Shown: one piece after another, positions 43,318 through 51,890 of the stretch
Layout: every line of letters starts with the position of its first letter
Numbering within the stretch: the first letter of the stretch is position 1
Assembly (NCBI GenBank): GCA_036276735.1
Contig: DASUOH010000011.1
Location: 7,320-71,319, forward strand
Direction: 5' to 3'
Source of the DNA: VRUE01 sp036276735
GTDB taxonomy: Bacteria; Actinomycetota; Thermoleophilia; Solirubrobacterales; 70-9
DNA: 64,000 nucleotides
Position numbers and translations under genes: made by a program
Notes under the pieces: model-generated
Told to the model about the DNA's origin: nothing
Databases searched by the model: none
Seen by the model: only the letters and a program-made list of their open reading frames with translations

Positions 43318-44703
43318 CTACCCGGGCAGGAACTCGGGGACGTCGAGACTGCTGAGCTCGCCGGCTTTCTCGTTGCGCGGAGCGCGGCCGGCGTCCTTGG
43401 TGCGGCGGATGGTCGGTTCGGCGGCGCGGCGCGGCGCGGCGCGACCGTCGAAGCGGGTCGCGACGACGGTGACCCAGACCTGGTCGCCCAGCTCCTCGTC
43501 GATGTTGGCGCCGAAGATGATGTTGGCATCGGGGTGGGCGGCCTCGCCGACCAGCTTGGCGGCTTCGGACACCTCCACCAGCGAAAGCTCGGGGCCGCCG
43601 GTGATCGAGAGCAGGATCGCCCTGGCGCCCTCCATCGAGGTCTCAAGCAGCGGCGAGGAGATCGCTTTTTCGGCGGCCAGCACCGCCCGGTTCTCCGGCC
43701 CGCTTCCCATGCCGATGCCGAGCAGCGCCCGGCCGGCTTCCGACATGATCGTCCGCACGTCGGCGAAGTCGAGGTTGATGACGGCCGGCAGGGTGACGAG
43801 GTCGGAGATGCCCTGGACGCCCTGGCGCAGGACGTCGTCGGCGACCTGGAAGGCCTCGACCATCGAGGTCTGCTGGTCGAGCACTTCGAGCAGACGATCG
43901 TTCGGGACGACGATCAGCGTGTCCACCTCGGCGGCAAGCTCCTGGATCCCCTTCTCGGCCTGGTTGCCGCGCCGCGAGCCCTCGAAGCTGAACGGCTTGG
44001 TGACGATGCCGACGGTGAGCGCACCGACCTCGCGGGCGAGGCGGGCGATCACGGGGGCGGCGCCGCTGCCGGTGCCGCCGCCGGCCCCGACGGCGACGAA
44101 GACCATGTCGGAGCCCTTGAGCAGGCGCTTGATCTTGTCCTGCTCCTCGAAGGCTGAGCGGTGGCCGACCTCGGGGTCGGCGCCGGCGCCGAGGCCGCGC
44201 GTCTGCTCTTCGCCGATGTGGACGGTGACGTCGGCGACGCAGAGCTGCAGCGATTGAAGATCGGTGTTGACGGCCATGAACTCGACGCCCGGCACATTGG
44301 CATCGACCATCCGGTTGACCGCGTTAACGCCGGCCCCACCGACCCCTACGACCCGAATCACGGGCTGGTGCGGCTGGCCGCTGCCGGGCGGCTCGTACTC
44401 CGGTTCCTCGCGCCCGTAGCGCGGCGCTTCAGGAGATGGCTCCTCGCGGCGAATCTGCTCTCGCGCCTTCGGCTCCTCCGAGAAGACCCTCTTCAGCCTT
44501 TCGGGCGCCGACTCGCGCGACTCCTCCGTCCCTCCCGCGGGTGGCGTGGATGAGGGGTCTTCGCCCGCAGCTTGCGAGGACGAAGGCCCCTCGTCCGCGA
44601 CAGGACCCGCGGGCCGCTCGGCCTCGGGCGCATCGTCAGCAGTAGAGCGGAACAGGTCGGCGAGGGGACCCTCGCGCATGCTCGCCCGCTTACGCCGACT
44701 CAT
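43318..44703 (-). CDS. ftsZ: Cell division protein FtsZ with long N-terminal extension
   Basis: 461 residues. The tubulin-like GTPase starts near residue 114 (IRVVGVGGAGVNAVNRM), with GAGGGTGSGAAP at 207–217 and the catalytic T7 loop NLDFADVRTIM; the C-terminal peptide SSLDVPEFLPG matches the conserved FtsZ tail. Residues 1–113 are an acidic, Pro/Ser-rich extension not usual in FtsZ; residues 31–57 come from an 80-bp palindromic element also present in the upstream parA-like gene. Start overlaps the parA stop by 14 bp. Confidence 0.93.
   Translation of the reverse strand: MSRRKRASMREGPLADLFRSTADDAPEAERPAGPVADEGPSSSQAAGEDPSSTPPAGGTEESRESAPERLKRVFSEEPKAREQIRREEPSPEAPRYGREEPEYEPPGSGQPHQPVIRVVGVGGAGVNAVNRMVDANVPGVEFMAVNTDLQSLQLCVADVTVHIGEEQTRGLGAGADPEVGHRSAFEEQDKIKRLLKGSDMVFVAVGAGGGTGSGAAPVIARLAREVGALTVGIVTKPFSFEGSRRGNQAEKGIQELAAEVDTLIVVPNDRLLEVLDQQTSMVEAFQVADDVLRQGVQGISDLVTLPAVINLDFADVRTIMSEAGRALLGIGMGSGPENRAVLAAEKAISSPLLETSMEGARAILLSITGGPELSLVEVSEAAKLVGEAAHPDANIIFGANIDEELGDQVWVTVVATRFDGRAAPRRAAEPTIRRTKDAGRAPRNEKAGELSSLDVPEFLPG
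44534..44613. repeat. 80-bp palindromic element inside ftsZ (copy A)
   Basis: Bounded by CCCGCGGG at both ends. The arms 15–30 and 48–63 of the element are complementary, giving a long hairpin around a CAGCTTGC-type centre. Encodes residues 31–57 of FtsZ. Aligns ungapped with copy B (45591–45670) at 66 of 80 positions; several differences are paired and keep the stem. Confidence 0.85.
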
Positions 44704-45814
44704 TCGCCAAAACCTCCTTCGCCAGATCGCGGTAGTAGCTAGCGGCGCTGCTGCCGGAATCGTACTTGAGGACGCTGGCGCCTTTGACCGGTGCCTCGGC
44801 GAATTTGATCGCCTTGCGGATCCGCGACTTGAAGACGAGGTCGCCGAAGTTCTCCTCGAGGATCTCGATCGCCTCCTTGGCGTGCACCGTCCGCGCGTCG
44901 AGCATGGTTGGCAGGATGCCCTCGATCTTCACGTCGGGGTTGAGGTTCTCCTGAATCATCCGCAGCGTGTTCTGGAGCTGGACCAGCCCCCGCATCGAGA
45001 GGTACTCGCACTGGACCGGGACGATCACCTTGTTCGCCGCGGTCAACGCGTTGATGGTCAGCAGGCCGAGGCTGGGCGGCGTGTCGATGCAAACGAAGTC
45101 GTAGTCGCCGGAAACCTCTTTGAGCGCTTTCTCGAGCGAGCGCTCGCGGCCGATCTTGGTGCTCATCGCGATCTCGGCGCCGGCCAGGTCGATCGAGGCG
45201 ACGGCGATGTCGATCTCGCGCTTCTGGATGATCTCGGAGATCGGCATGTCGTTGACGAGCACGTCGTAGAGGCTCTTCTCGACCTTGTCGGGATCGATCC
45301 CCTGGCTCATCGTCAGGTTCCCCTGCGGATCCAGATCGACGCAGAGCACCCGGTGGCCGGTCTCGGCAAAGGCGACGGCCAAGTTCAGGGTCGTAGTGGT
45401 CTTCGCCACCCCACCCTTCTGGTTGGCGAACGCGATGACGTCGGCGTGCTTGGTCGGCACCTCGGCGACCGGCTCTTCCACCGCGCCTTCGTGCCTGCTC
45501 GGCGCGATCAGATCTCTGGCCATCATGCGGGCAGGCTCTTCGGGCTCGGCAATGACGACGGGGCCGCGGCCGGTGGCCTCCTCCGCCTCTCCGGCGGGTG
45601 GCGTGGGGCTGGGTTCCTCGCCCGCAGCTTGCGAGGACGAGGTGCCCTGCCCCGCGACAGGACCCGCCGGCTCGACGGCTGGTCCCTCGGCCTCCGGAGC
45701 CTCGGCAACCGGCACCTCGGGCACCGCCTCCTCCATCTCCTGCAGCTCCTCGGCGAGCGGCTGCGGCTCTTCGGCGACGGGCGCGGACTTGTTCTTGCGG
45801 CTCAGGAATCCCAT
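44690..45814 (-). CDS. ParA/Soj-family ATPase with N-terminal extension
   Basis: 374 residues. Deviant Walker A KGGVAKTTTTLNLA begins near 134, then DLDPQGNLT and CIDTPPSLGLLTINAL, and the C-terminal ParA motifs. Chromosome-segregation or positioning ATPase; no parB follows. The ~125-residue N-terminal extension is Glu/Pro/Ala rich; residues 49–75 are encoded by the 80-bp element shared with ftsZ. First gene of the leftward run parA–ftsZ–ggt–cyclase. A MinD-like role in placing FtsZ is inference from the overlap. Confidence 0.88.
   Translation of the reverse strand: MGFLSRKNKSAPVAEEPQPLAEELQEMEEAVPEVPVAEAPEAEGPAVEPAGPVAGQGTSSSQAAGEEPSPTPPAGEAEEATGRGPVVIAEPEEPARMMARDLIAPSRHEGAVEEPVAEVPTKHADVIAFANQKGGVAKTTTTLNLAVAFAETGHRVLCVDLDPQGNLTMSQGIDPDKVEKSLYDVLVNDMPISEIIQKREIDIAVASIDLAGAEIAMSTKIGRERSLEKALKEVSGDYDFVCIDTPPSLGLLTINALTAANKVIVPVQCEYLSMRGLVQLQNTLRMIQENLNPDVKIEGILPTMLDARTVHAKEAIEILEENFGDLVFKSRIRKAIKFAEAPVKGASVLKYDSGSSAASYYRDLAKEVLANESA
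45591..45670. repeat. 80-bp palindromic element inside the parA-like gene (copy B)
   Basis: Bounded by CCGGCGGG and CCCGCCGG. Same length, orientation and reading frame as copy A; central 20 bases identical. Encodes residues 49–75 of the ParA-like protein, matching FtsZ residues 31–57 (shared SSSQAAGE and TPPAG). Confidence 0.85.
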
Positions 45815-45909
45815 TGCGCGGGTATTCGCATGGTCACCCGCTTTTCCTCCCGCTCATCGAAATTGCTAGGAATCAACCGATCCCCTCGCCAGACCTCCTA
45901 GACAAGCGG

Positions 45910-46806
45910 TTGCTTTTCGTGACCGGCAAGGGCGGCGTCGGCAAGACCACGGTCGCCGTCGCGCTCGGTCTGCGCGCCGCCGCCGAGGGCAAGCGCACGA
46001 TCGTCTGTGAGGTCTCCTCGCAGGAGAACGCCTCGCGGATCTTCGAGCACGCCCAGGTCGGCTTCCACGAGGTCGAGATGGACGAGAACCTGTGGTCGAT
46101 CTCGATCGACCCCGACGAGTCGATGCGCGAGTACGTGCTGCTGCAGCTGAAGGTGCGCGCGATGCGGGACATGCTCTTCCGCAGCCGCATCTTCACCTAC
46201 CTGGCTGCCGCCACGCCGGGGCTCAAAGAGCTGGTGACGATCGGCAAGATCTGGGAGCTCGCCCAGCACGACCGCAAGGTGAAGGGCGGCCGCGAGTACG
46301 ACTTGGTGATCGTCGACGCGCCGGCCACCGGCCACGGAATCGGCTTCCTGCAGACGCCGCGCACGTTCGCCAGCATCGCCCGAGTCGGGCCGATCCACTC
46401 GCAGGCGCTCGAGCTCGACCGGCTGATCACCGACCACGAGCACACCGGCACGGCGATCGTCGCCCTGCCGGAGGAGATGCCGGTCAACGAGTCCGCCGCG
46501 CTGGAGAAGGAGCTGCGCGCCGAGGTCGGCGTCGCGGTCGACCGCGTCTACCTCAACGGCCTCTATCCGGAGCGCTTCTCCAAGGCGGAGGCGGAGCGCC
46601 TCGCCGAGCTCGCCGCCGGTGAGAACGGAGCGGTTCGCGCCGCCGCCCGCGCCGCCGTCTCCGAGCACGGCCGCGCCCGCTCGCAGCGCAGCCAGCTGGC
46701 GCGGCTGCGTCGCCGCGTCGAGGCGCCCGTCAAGACTCTCCCCTTCCTGTTCGAGCCCGAGCTCGACGTCGAGGCGGCCCGGGGACTGGCCGCGAAGCTG
46801 AACTGA
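45910..46806 (+). CDS. ArsA/Get3-family ATPase, first of a pair
   Basis: 298 residues from TTG 45910; the start is uncertain because no ATG/GTG/TTG precedes the P-loop region in frame, although coding-like sequence (SPDLLDKR) does. Walker A GKGGVGKTTVAVALGL, then VDAPATGHGIGFLQTPRTF. Lacks the DTAPTGHTLR of true ArsA and has no arsenite cysteines. Such pairs (Rv3679/Rv3680 in M. tuberculosis) form heteromeric ATPases. Stop overlaps the next start by 1 bp. Confidence 0.85.
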   Translation: MLFVTGKGGVGKTTVAVALGLRAAAEGKRTIVCEVSSQENASRIFEHAQVGFHEVEMDENLWSISIDPDESMREYVLLQLKVRAMRDMLFRSRIFTYLAAATPGLKELVTIGKIWELAQHDRKVKGGREYDLVIVDAPATGHGIGFLQTPRTFASIARVGPIHSQALELDRLITDHEHTGTAIVALPEEMPVNESAALEKELRAEVGVAVDRVYLNGLYPERFSKAEAERLAELAAGENGAVRAAARAAVSEHGRARSQRSQLARLRRRVEAPVKTLPFLFEPELDVEAARGLAAKLN

Positions 46807-47957
46807 TGGCAGCGATCGACGAGATCCTCGCGGGCAAGCAGATCTGCATCTGCGCCGGCTCGGGCGGCGTCGGCAAGACGACGACCGCGGCGGCGATCGC
46901 GACCGGGATGGCGGCGCGGGGTTTGAAGGTCTGCGTGTTGACTATCGACCCGGCGAAGCGGCTCGCCGACTCGCTCGGCCTGGAGGAGCTCGGCAACGAG
47001 GCGCGGCGGGTCGACCCGGCGCTCTTTGCGGACCATGGGCTGGAGATGGAGGGTGAGCTGTGGGCGATGATGCTCGACGCCAAGGCGACCTTCGACGAGC
47101 TGGTCGCCCGTCAGGCGCCCGATGAGGAGTCGCGCGACCGGGTGCTCGACAACCGCATCTACCAGCAGCTCTCCAACGCCCTCGCCGGCTCGCAGGAGTA
47201 CATGGCGATGGAGAAGCTCTTCGAGCTGCACAGCGAAGGGCGCTTCGACCTGCTGGTGCTCGACACGCCGCCGACCCGCAACGCGCTCGACTTCCTCGAC
47301 GCCCCCCGCCGCCTCACCCAGTTCATCGAGGGTCGCTCGCTGCGGGTCTTCATGAAGCCGACCGGGCTGGCGGCGAAGGTCGCGGGCAGGGGCGCGACGG
47401 TCGCGCTCGGAGTCCTGAAGCGGATCGTCGGTTTCGACCTGCTCGCCGACCTCGCTGAGTTCTTCAACGCGTTCAGCGGCATGGTCGACGGCTTCCAGGA
47501 ACGTGCTAAGCGGGTCAACTCGCTGCTCGCCGATCCCGACACCTGTTTCCTCGTCGTCTGCGGCCCGCAGGGCGAGCCGATCGACGAGGCCGTCTACTTC
47601 CACCGCAAGCTGGTCGAGGCGAAGCTGCCCTTCGGCGGCGTGATCGTCAACAAGGTGCACTACCCGGCCGAGGCGGCGCGCGGCAACGGCGGCGACCTGG
47701 AGGCGGCGCTTGGCGAGCGGCTCGGCGACGCCGACCTGGCGGGCCGCGTCGCCGCCAACTTCGCCGACTACCAGGCGCTCGCGGAGCGCGACGCGCGCAA
47801 TATCGAGCGACTAACGGCCGAGCTGCGCACCAAGGGGGTAATCCGCATCCCCTATCTCGACGAGGACGTCCACGATCTCGGCGGTCTTGCCGAAATCAAC
47901 CGCTATCTGTTCGCGAGCGCCGAGGAGCGGGTCGCCCTCGCCGCCGGCCGCCCCTGA
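46806..47957 (+). CDS. ArsA/Get3-family ATPase, second of a pair
   Basis: 383 residues. P-loop SGGVGKTTTAAAIATGMAARGLKVCVLTIDPAKRLADSLG near residue 20 and LLVLDTPPTRNALDFLDAP. Similar in organisation to mycobacterial Rv3680. Overlap with the previous gene (TGATG) implies fixed stoichiometry. Role in this organism unknown; envelope or membrane-protein handling is suggested for the mycobacterial pair. Confidence 0.9.
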   Translation: MAAIDEILAGKQICICAGSGGVGKTTTAAAIATGMAARGLKVCVLTIDPAKRLADSLGLEELGNEARRVDPALFADHGLEMEGELWAMMLDAKATFDELVARQAPDEESRDRVLDNRIYQQLSNALAGSQEYMAMEKLFELHSEGRFDLLVLDTPPTRNALDFLDAPRRLTQFIEGRSLRVFMKPTGLAAKVAGRGATVALGVLKRIVGFDLLADLAEFFNAFSGMVDGFQERAKRVNSLLADPDTCFLVVCGPQGEPIDEAVYFHRKLVEAKLPFGGVIVNKVHYPAEAARGNGGDLEAALGERLGDADLAGRVAANFADYQALAERDARNIERLTAELRTKGVIRIPYLDEDVHDLGGLAEINRYLFASAEERVALAAGRP

Positions 47958-47971
47958 ATCAGGCGGCACGG

Positions 47972-48424
47972 CTACTGGGCAAAGGTCCCGTCGGGTACGA
48001 GCCACTGATGCCGGAGGTCGCTGACCGCGGCAATTCGCTCGAAGTCGCGGTCGTAATGGACCAAGGCAACATCGGCTTCGACGGCGGTGGCCGCGAGCAG
48101 CAGATCGGCAGGTGGGACACGGCGGTGATCTCCACCGCTGGAGAGGTCTAGCTGAGTCAGGCGACTCCACCACCACAGGCTGGACGGCATCGCGATCGCC
48201 TCGAAGGCCGCGAGGCGAGCGGCGACGTCGCGCGCCCGCTGCTCGTTTGGCGCCATTCGCGTCAGCTCGAGGACGACGAGATCGCAGACGAGCACGAGCC
48301 CGGCACCCACAGCCTCGTTGAACCACGTCGCGAGCTCAGGGAAACGACGGTCCCGCGCCCACGTCCAAACACCCGTATCGAAGAGAGCTGGCCGATCGAG
48401 CTGGGGAAGCTGCAGCGAGGTCAC
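47972..48424 (-). CDS. vapC: PIN-domain toxin (VapC type)
   Basis: 150 residues from GTG 48424. PIN acids: Asp16 (LFDTGVWTWARD), Glu53 (VVLELTRM), Asp106 (PPADLLLAATA), Asp124/126 (YDRDFERI). Longer N-terminus than the other PIN genes here. Overlaps the antitoxin gene as GTGA. Tail-to-tail with the ArsA-like gene, 14 bp apart. Confidence 0.88.
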   Translation of the reverse strand: MTSLQLPQLDRPALFDTGVWTWARDRRFPELATWFNEAVGAGLVLVCDLVVLELTRMAPNEQRARDVAARLAAFEAIAMPSSLWWWSRLTQLDLSSGGDHRRVPPADLLLAATAVEADVALVHYDRDFERIAAVSDLRHQWLVPDGTFAQ

Positions 48425-48633
48425 TCTCCGCCGGAGCGCTCGCGCCCCTCAGCAACTTCGTCCGGCGTGCCATCGACATCGCGCAAGACGTCGAAATCCT
48501 GGAGCACGCGTCGGCGCGCCGCGTCCCGCAGTGCCGCGTTGACCGTCTCGCTGAGACCGCTGGTGCCCAGCTCCCGACGAGCCGCGTCGAGCGCTCCCTG
48601 ATCGACGTCAACCGTGGTGCGCACCATATGCAT
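48421..48633 (-). CDS. vapB: VapB-type ribbon-helix-helix antitoxin
   Basis: 70 residues. MVRTTVDVDQGALDAARRELGTSGLSETVNAALRDAARRR is the VapB/DUF2191-type RHH domain, ending in an acidic tail that would fit the PIN active site. ATG 48633 (or 48627). Precedes and overlaps vapC. Confidence 0.87.
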   Translation of the reverse strand: MHMVRTTVDVDQGALDAARRELGTSGLSETVNAALRDAARRRVLQDFDVLRDVDGTPDEVAEGRERSGGE

Positions 48634-48685
48634 CAGGGTAGCGCATCACTCGGGGACACCCCCATCGACGCGGCCCGGAGTCCGC

Positions 48686-50314
48686 TCAGCCGGCGTGGTG
48701 CCGCCCGTAGTGGTCGTATTTGAGCTCGCGCACTTCCCAGTCGGCGTCGTCGGGCACGGGGAAAAGGTGGCGGACGCGTGGCGTGTCGATCCGCTCACGG
48801 TGTGAGACGTCGCCCTCGATGGCCGGGAAGTCGAGCGTGCTCTCCCCGACGTCGACCTCCTCGAGCCAGTTCGTCGCGGTGATCTGGATCTCGTCCTCGG
48901 CCGGGATCGGCTCGAGGATGCGGGTGTCCTGCTCCATGTGCGGGTCCTCCTCGGTGCTTGGCTCGTTTCTCGCCGCTTCGGACCTTGACCACACTGGAGG
49001 GGGGTCAATGTCGGATGCGCTTTCGGGGAGAGGCTCTGCAGCGGATATGAACTCCTCGGCAACCGCGACGTCGGCGTCACCCGCGTCGAGCCCGGTGGCG
49101 ATCAAGGTCTCGTCGGCAGCCTCGCTGAGGTCGCCGCTCAGCTCGCCGAGGGCCGCGTCGAGGAGAATGCGGCGGACGCCGTCCTCGATCCAGGTCGCAA
49201 GCTGGAGCGCCGCGGTCCCGCCGCTCCCGGCCATCACGGCACGCTCGACCTCCATCGCCTCTTCCAGCCGCTCGCGGGCGGCCAGGCGGTCCATCGAGCC
49301 GTCGGCGATCAGCGCCGCAGCCCGCATCGGCAGCGAAGCGCCCACCGGACCGTGGCCGTCGAGGACAGCGCGCAGCGCAAGCAGGTGATCGCTCATCCCC
49401 TCGAGGGCGCTGGGGCGCTCGCAGCCCAGCTCGAAGCGGCGGACGGCCCAGGCCAGCGGCCCGGAAGGATCGGGCTGTGTCTCCAGCTCGCTCGCCAGCT
49501 CGGCGAGCGCGGCAGCTTCCCCCTCGTTGAGCCGATAGCCGCCGTCGCGGGGGGCGGCGACACCGGTGGCGAGCCGTCGCCAGTGCCCCTCGCCGGTCGG
49601 CGCGAAGGCGTACGGGCCCAGCGCGATTCCGCCGCTCTTGAAGAGACGCATGACGCTGATCAACTCGTGCAGTTGCCGCAGGGCCTCGATGGCGCTCTCG
49701 GGACCATCGCCCTGCTCGGCGACGGCGAGAAACTGCGGCTCCCACGAGGCTCGGTTCATTCCTTCGCTGCGCATCGCCTCGACGGGAGCGTCGATGCTGT
49801 CGGCACGGACAATCTGGATGCCGCGCGCCAGCTCCAGGCGGCCGACCGGCATCCGCAAGCCGACGATCGGAGCGACGATCACGTCGGCCTCGTCGACGTC
49901 GCCGATCTCGGCGTCGAGCACCGCCAGGGCGTTGTCGAGCCGGTCGCGGTCGAGCGCGAACTCGGCGCAGCCGTCCCAGAGGGAAGCGAGGAAGATGGTG
50001 AGCATGCGGGCGGCTCGCTCCGCCGGTCGGGCCGGGACCGCCTCGCCACGTTGCTCTAGGTAGACCGACGCGATGCCTCCCAGGTCGACCGCTTCGCGGG
50101 CCGGCTCGAAGGCCGGCAGCGAGCGCAGCTCGTCCTCGTGCTCCCGCACGAAGCGGGCCGTGAGCGGCACGTAGCTGTGGAACAGGGAGTCGGGGCCCTC
50201 CGCCTCGGCGACGTCGAAGGGGATCTGCTCGCCGCTGGCGACCAGCGTCGTGAACCGGGTCGCTGCCTCCGCGGCCAGTCGCTTCAGGGCCTCGTTGAGG
50301 AGCGGATCGCGCAC
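48686..50314 (-). CDS. Large protein of unknown function
   Basis: 542 residues from GTG 50314 (VRDPLLNEALKRLAAEAATRFTTL). Mostly alpha-helical, acidic, rich in Ala/Leu/Glu, without a signal peptide or membrane helix and without a motif I recognise. Residues about 445–542 look separate: an acidic linker (PSTEEDPHMEQDTRI) and a beta-rich tail ending VRELKYDHYGRHHAG. The frame extends upstream to 50701, but that part is antisense to hxlR. Possibly two domains fused. Confidence 0.7.
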   Translation of the reverse strand: MRDPLLNEALKRLAAEAATRFTTLVASGEQIPFDVAEAEGPDSLFHSYVPLTARFVREHEDELRSLPAFEPAREAVDLGGIASVYLEQRGEAVPARPAERAARMLTIFLASLWDGCAEFALDRDRLDNALAVLDAEIGDVDEADVIVAPIVGLRMPVGRLELARGIQIVRADSIDAPVEAMRSEGMNRASWEPQFLAVAEQGDGPESAIEALRQLHELISVMRLFKSGGIALGPYAFAPTGEGHWRRLATGVAAPRDGGYRLNEGEAAALAELASELETQPDPSGPLAWAVRRFELGCERPSALEGMSDHLLALRAVLDGHGPVGASLPMRAAALIADGSMDRLAARERLEEAMEVERAVMAGSGGTAALQLATWIEDGVRRILLDAALGELSGDLSEAADETLIATGLDAGDADVAVAEEFISAAEPLPESASDIDPPPVWSRSEAARNEPSTEEDPHMEQDTRILEPIPAEDEIQITATNWLEEVDVGESTLDFPAIEGDVSHRERIDTPRVRHLFPVPDDADWEVRELKYDHYGRHHAG

Positions 50315-50421
50315 GGCCCTGCCTTCCGCCCCAGGCGCGGCGCTCCTGCGCCTGCACGACGGCTTGCAGGGCCCGCCGTAGGTTAGGCACCCATAGGGTG
50401 CTGAATCGCCGGCGGGTGTGG

Positions 50422-50820
50422 CTAGACGGTGGCGGGGGTGCGCTTGGTGCGGGGCGCAGTCGCCTCCGCGTCGTCCCCGCAGCACTCCTCGTCGCCGTCC
50501 ATCAGCCAACGGCGGCCGTACCGACGCATGTCCTCGATCAGCGGCACCAGCGCCTCGCCCTTCTCGGTCAGCGCGTACTCGACCCGCGGCGGCACCTCGG
50601 GGAAGGTGTGACGGGCGACGATCCCCTCCTCTTCGAGCGCCCGCAGGCGCAGCGAGAGCGTCCGCGGGCTGATCCCCTCCAGCGAGCGCTCCAGCTCGCA
50701 AAAGCGGCTGCGCCCCTCGGCCAGGTCACGGATGACCAGAAGCGTCCACTTGCCGCAAACCACCTCGGCGGTCCTGCAGACGGGACATCGGGAGTTGCTC
50801 TCAGCGCTCATCGCATTCAC
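50422..50820 (-). CDS. HxlR-family transcriptional regulator
   Basis: 132 residues. CPVCRTAEVVCGKWTLLVIRDLAEGRSRFCELERSLEGISPRTLSLRLRALEEEGIV is the HxlR winged helix with an N-terminal CxxC instead of the single conserved Cys. C-terminal tail has ECCGDD. ATG 50820 or 50811. A 6-bp inverted repeat CTCGCT-TC-AGCGAG at 50845–50858 upstream could be its operator. Lies between the unknown protein and the pilus operon; target not obvious. Confidence 0.88.
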   Translation of the reverse strand: MNAMSAESNSRCPVCRTAEVVCGKWTLLVIRDLAEGRSRFCELERSLEGISPRTLSLRLRALEEEGIVARHTFPEVPPRVEYALTEKGEALVPLIEDMRRYGRRWLMDGDEECCGDDAEATAPRTKRTPATV

Positions 50821-50873
50821 GGCGAGGGCAATAACGGAAATCTCCTCGCTTCAGCGAGTGTAGCGCTATGGCT

Positions 50874-51890
50874 TCACTTACTGAAGTTTTGGGAAAGTCC
50901 AGGCAGCTCGGACCCGTCTGCCGACGAGGAGCCGGCCGGCTTCGGGCGCTCGATCGGGACGAAGTCGATTGAGTCGACAGCGAGCCGGAAGGTGCGGCCG
51001 GGGGTTTCGGTCCGCAGGGTGACCGCTTCGCCGGGGCCGATGAAGAGCAGGCCGCAGGACTGGCGGCCGCCGATGCATTTCCCGCCGTCCTTGACGAGGA
51101 TGACCTCCGAGGAGACGTCAAAGACCACTCGGTCGCCCGCTTCCGTTGCGCCGATGAAGAAGAGGACCGGATTTTCTTTTGGCAGGAGACTGGCAATCGG
51201 CAGATCCTCATATTCCCTCAGCTCGTCCCCACCGGCGACGCCGAAGCGCACGTCGGGCCGATAGGCGAAGAACTGGGTGCCGTCATCGTCGGAGCGGTTG
51301 CCGCCATCGCCCGAGCCACGATTGCCGCCCGGCTTGGAGCCGCCGTCGCTCGGGGGCGGCCCGCCGGAGTCGCCGTCCTCTTCGACTTCCACGGTGACGG
51401 TCTCCCCTTCATCGGTCACAGAGACATCGGTCGAGTCTTCATTGACCGGGTTTGCCGAGGAGACCGGCGGGGCCGATTCCACGGCGGTGCTCTGCAGGCG
51501 CGAGGTCGCCGGCACGCTGCTGTATTTCTGCCGGAAGGGATCCGTGGGGGTGCGGCCTCGCAACCGCTTGCGGTAGTCCCGAAGGCCGGGTTTCGCCTGC
51601 ACCACGGTCAGGGTCCGATCGCCGGCGACTTCTAGTTCCACCGCTTCTTCGGCGCTCTGGACGGCGGTCGGCGGCGGTGCCGGTTCCTCCGGGTCGCCCA
51701 GGAGGAATGGGACCGCGAGGATCGCGACGATGACGAGTGCGACGAGTGGCAGCAGGCGCCGTTCCCGCAAGTCGTAGTAGACGTCGGCGACGAGCGGCGG
51801 CACGCTGACGCTCGGCCCCTTGGGCCCCGCCGCGCCGGAACCGGACCTCTTCAGCTTCGGGAGCTTCAGCTCCGGTCCCAGTCGCTTCAC
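50874..51890 (-). CDS. Type IV pilus operon protein, PilP-position, single membrane helix
   Basis: 338 residues from GTG 51890 (overlapping the pilO stop). One transmembrane helix at about 48–66 (LLPLVALVIVAILAVPFLL) after a basic N-terminus, a Pro/Ser/Gly/Asp-rich linker (150–210) and a C-terminal beta-rich domain (VVFDVSSEVILVKDGGKC…GEAVTLRTETPG). Position after pilM–pilN–pilO suggests the alignment-complex role of PilP, but no lipobox is present and sequence similarity is not evident. Confidence 0.65.
   Translation of the reverse strand: MKRLGPELKLPKLKRSGSGAAGPKGPSVSVPPLVADVYYDLRERRLLPLVALVIVAILAVPFLLGDPEEPAPPPTAVQSAEEAVELEVAGDRTLTVVQAKPGLRDYRKRLRGRTPTDPFRQKYSSVPATSRLQSTAVESAPPVSSANPVNEDSTDVSVTDEGETVTVEVEEDGDSGGPPPSDGGSKPGGNRGSGDGGNRSDDDGTQFFAYRPDVRFGVAGGDELREYEDLPIASLLPKENPVLFFIGATEAGDRVVFDVSSEVILVKDGGKCIGGRQSCGLLFIGPGEAVTLRTETPGRTFRLAVDSIDFVPIERPKPAGSSSADGSELPGLSQNFSK

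Noticed and set aside
44534..45670. 80-bp elements as ordinary low-complexity linker similarity
   Set aside because: Equal length, ungapped 66/80 DNA identity, an identical 20-base centre and paired stem changes go beyond similar composition.
50315..50701. Upstream extension of the unknown protein at 48686
   Set aside because: Opposite frame shadow over hxlR and an intergenic spacer; composition changes sharply to Arg/Gly-rich before 50314.
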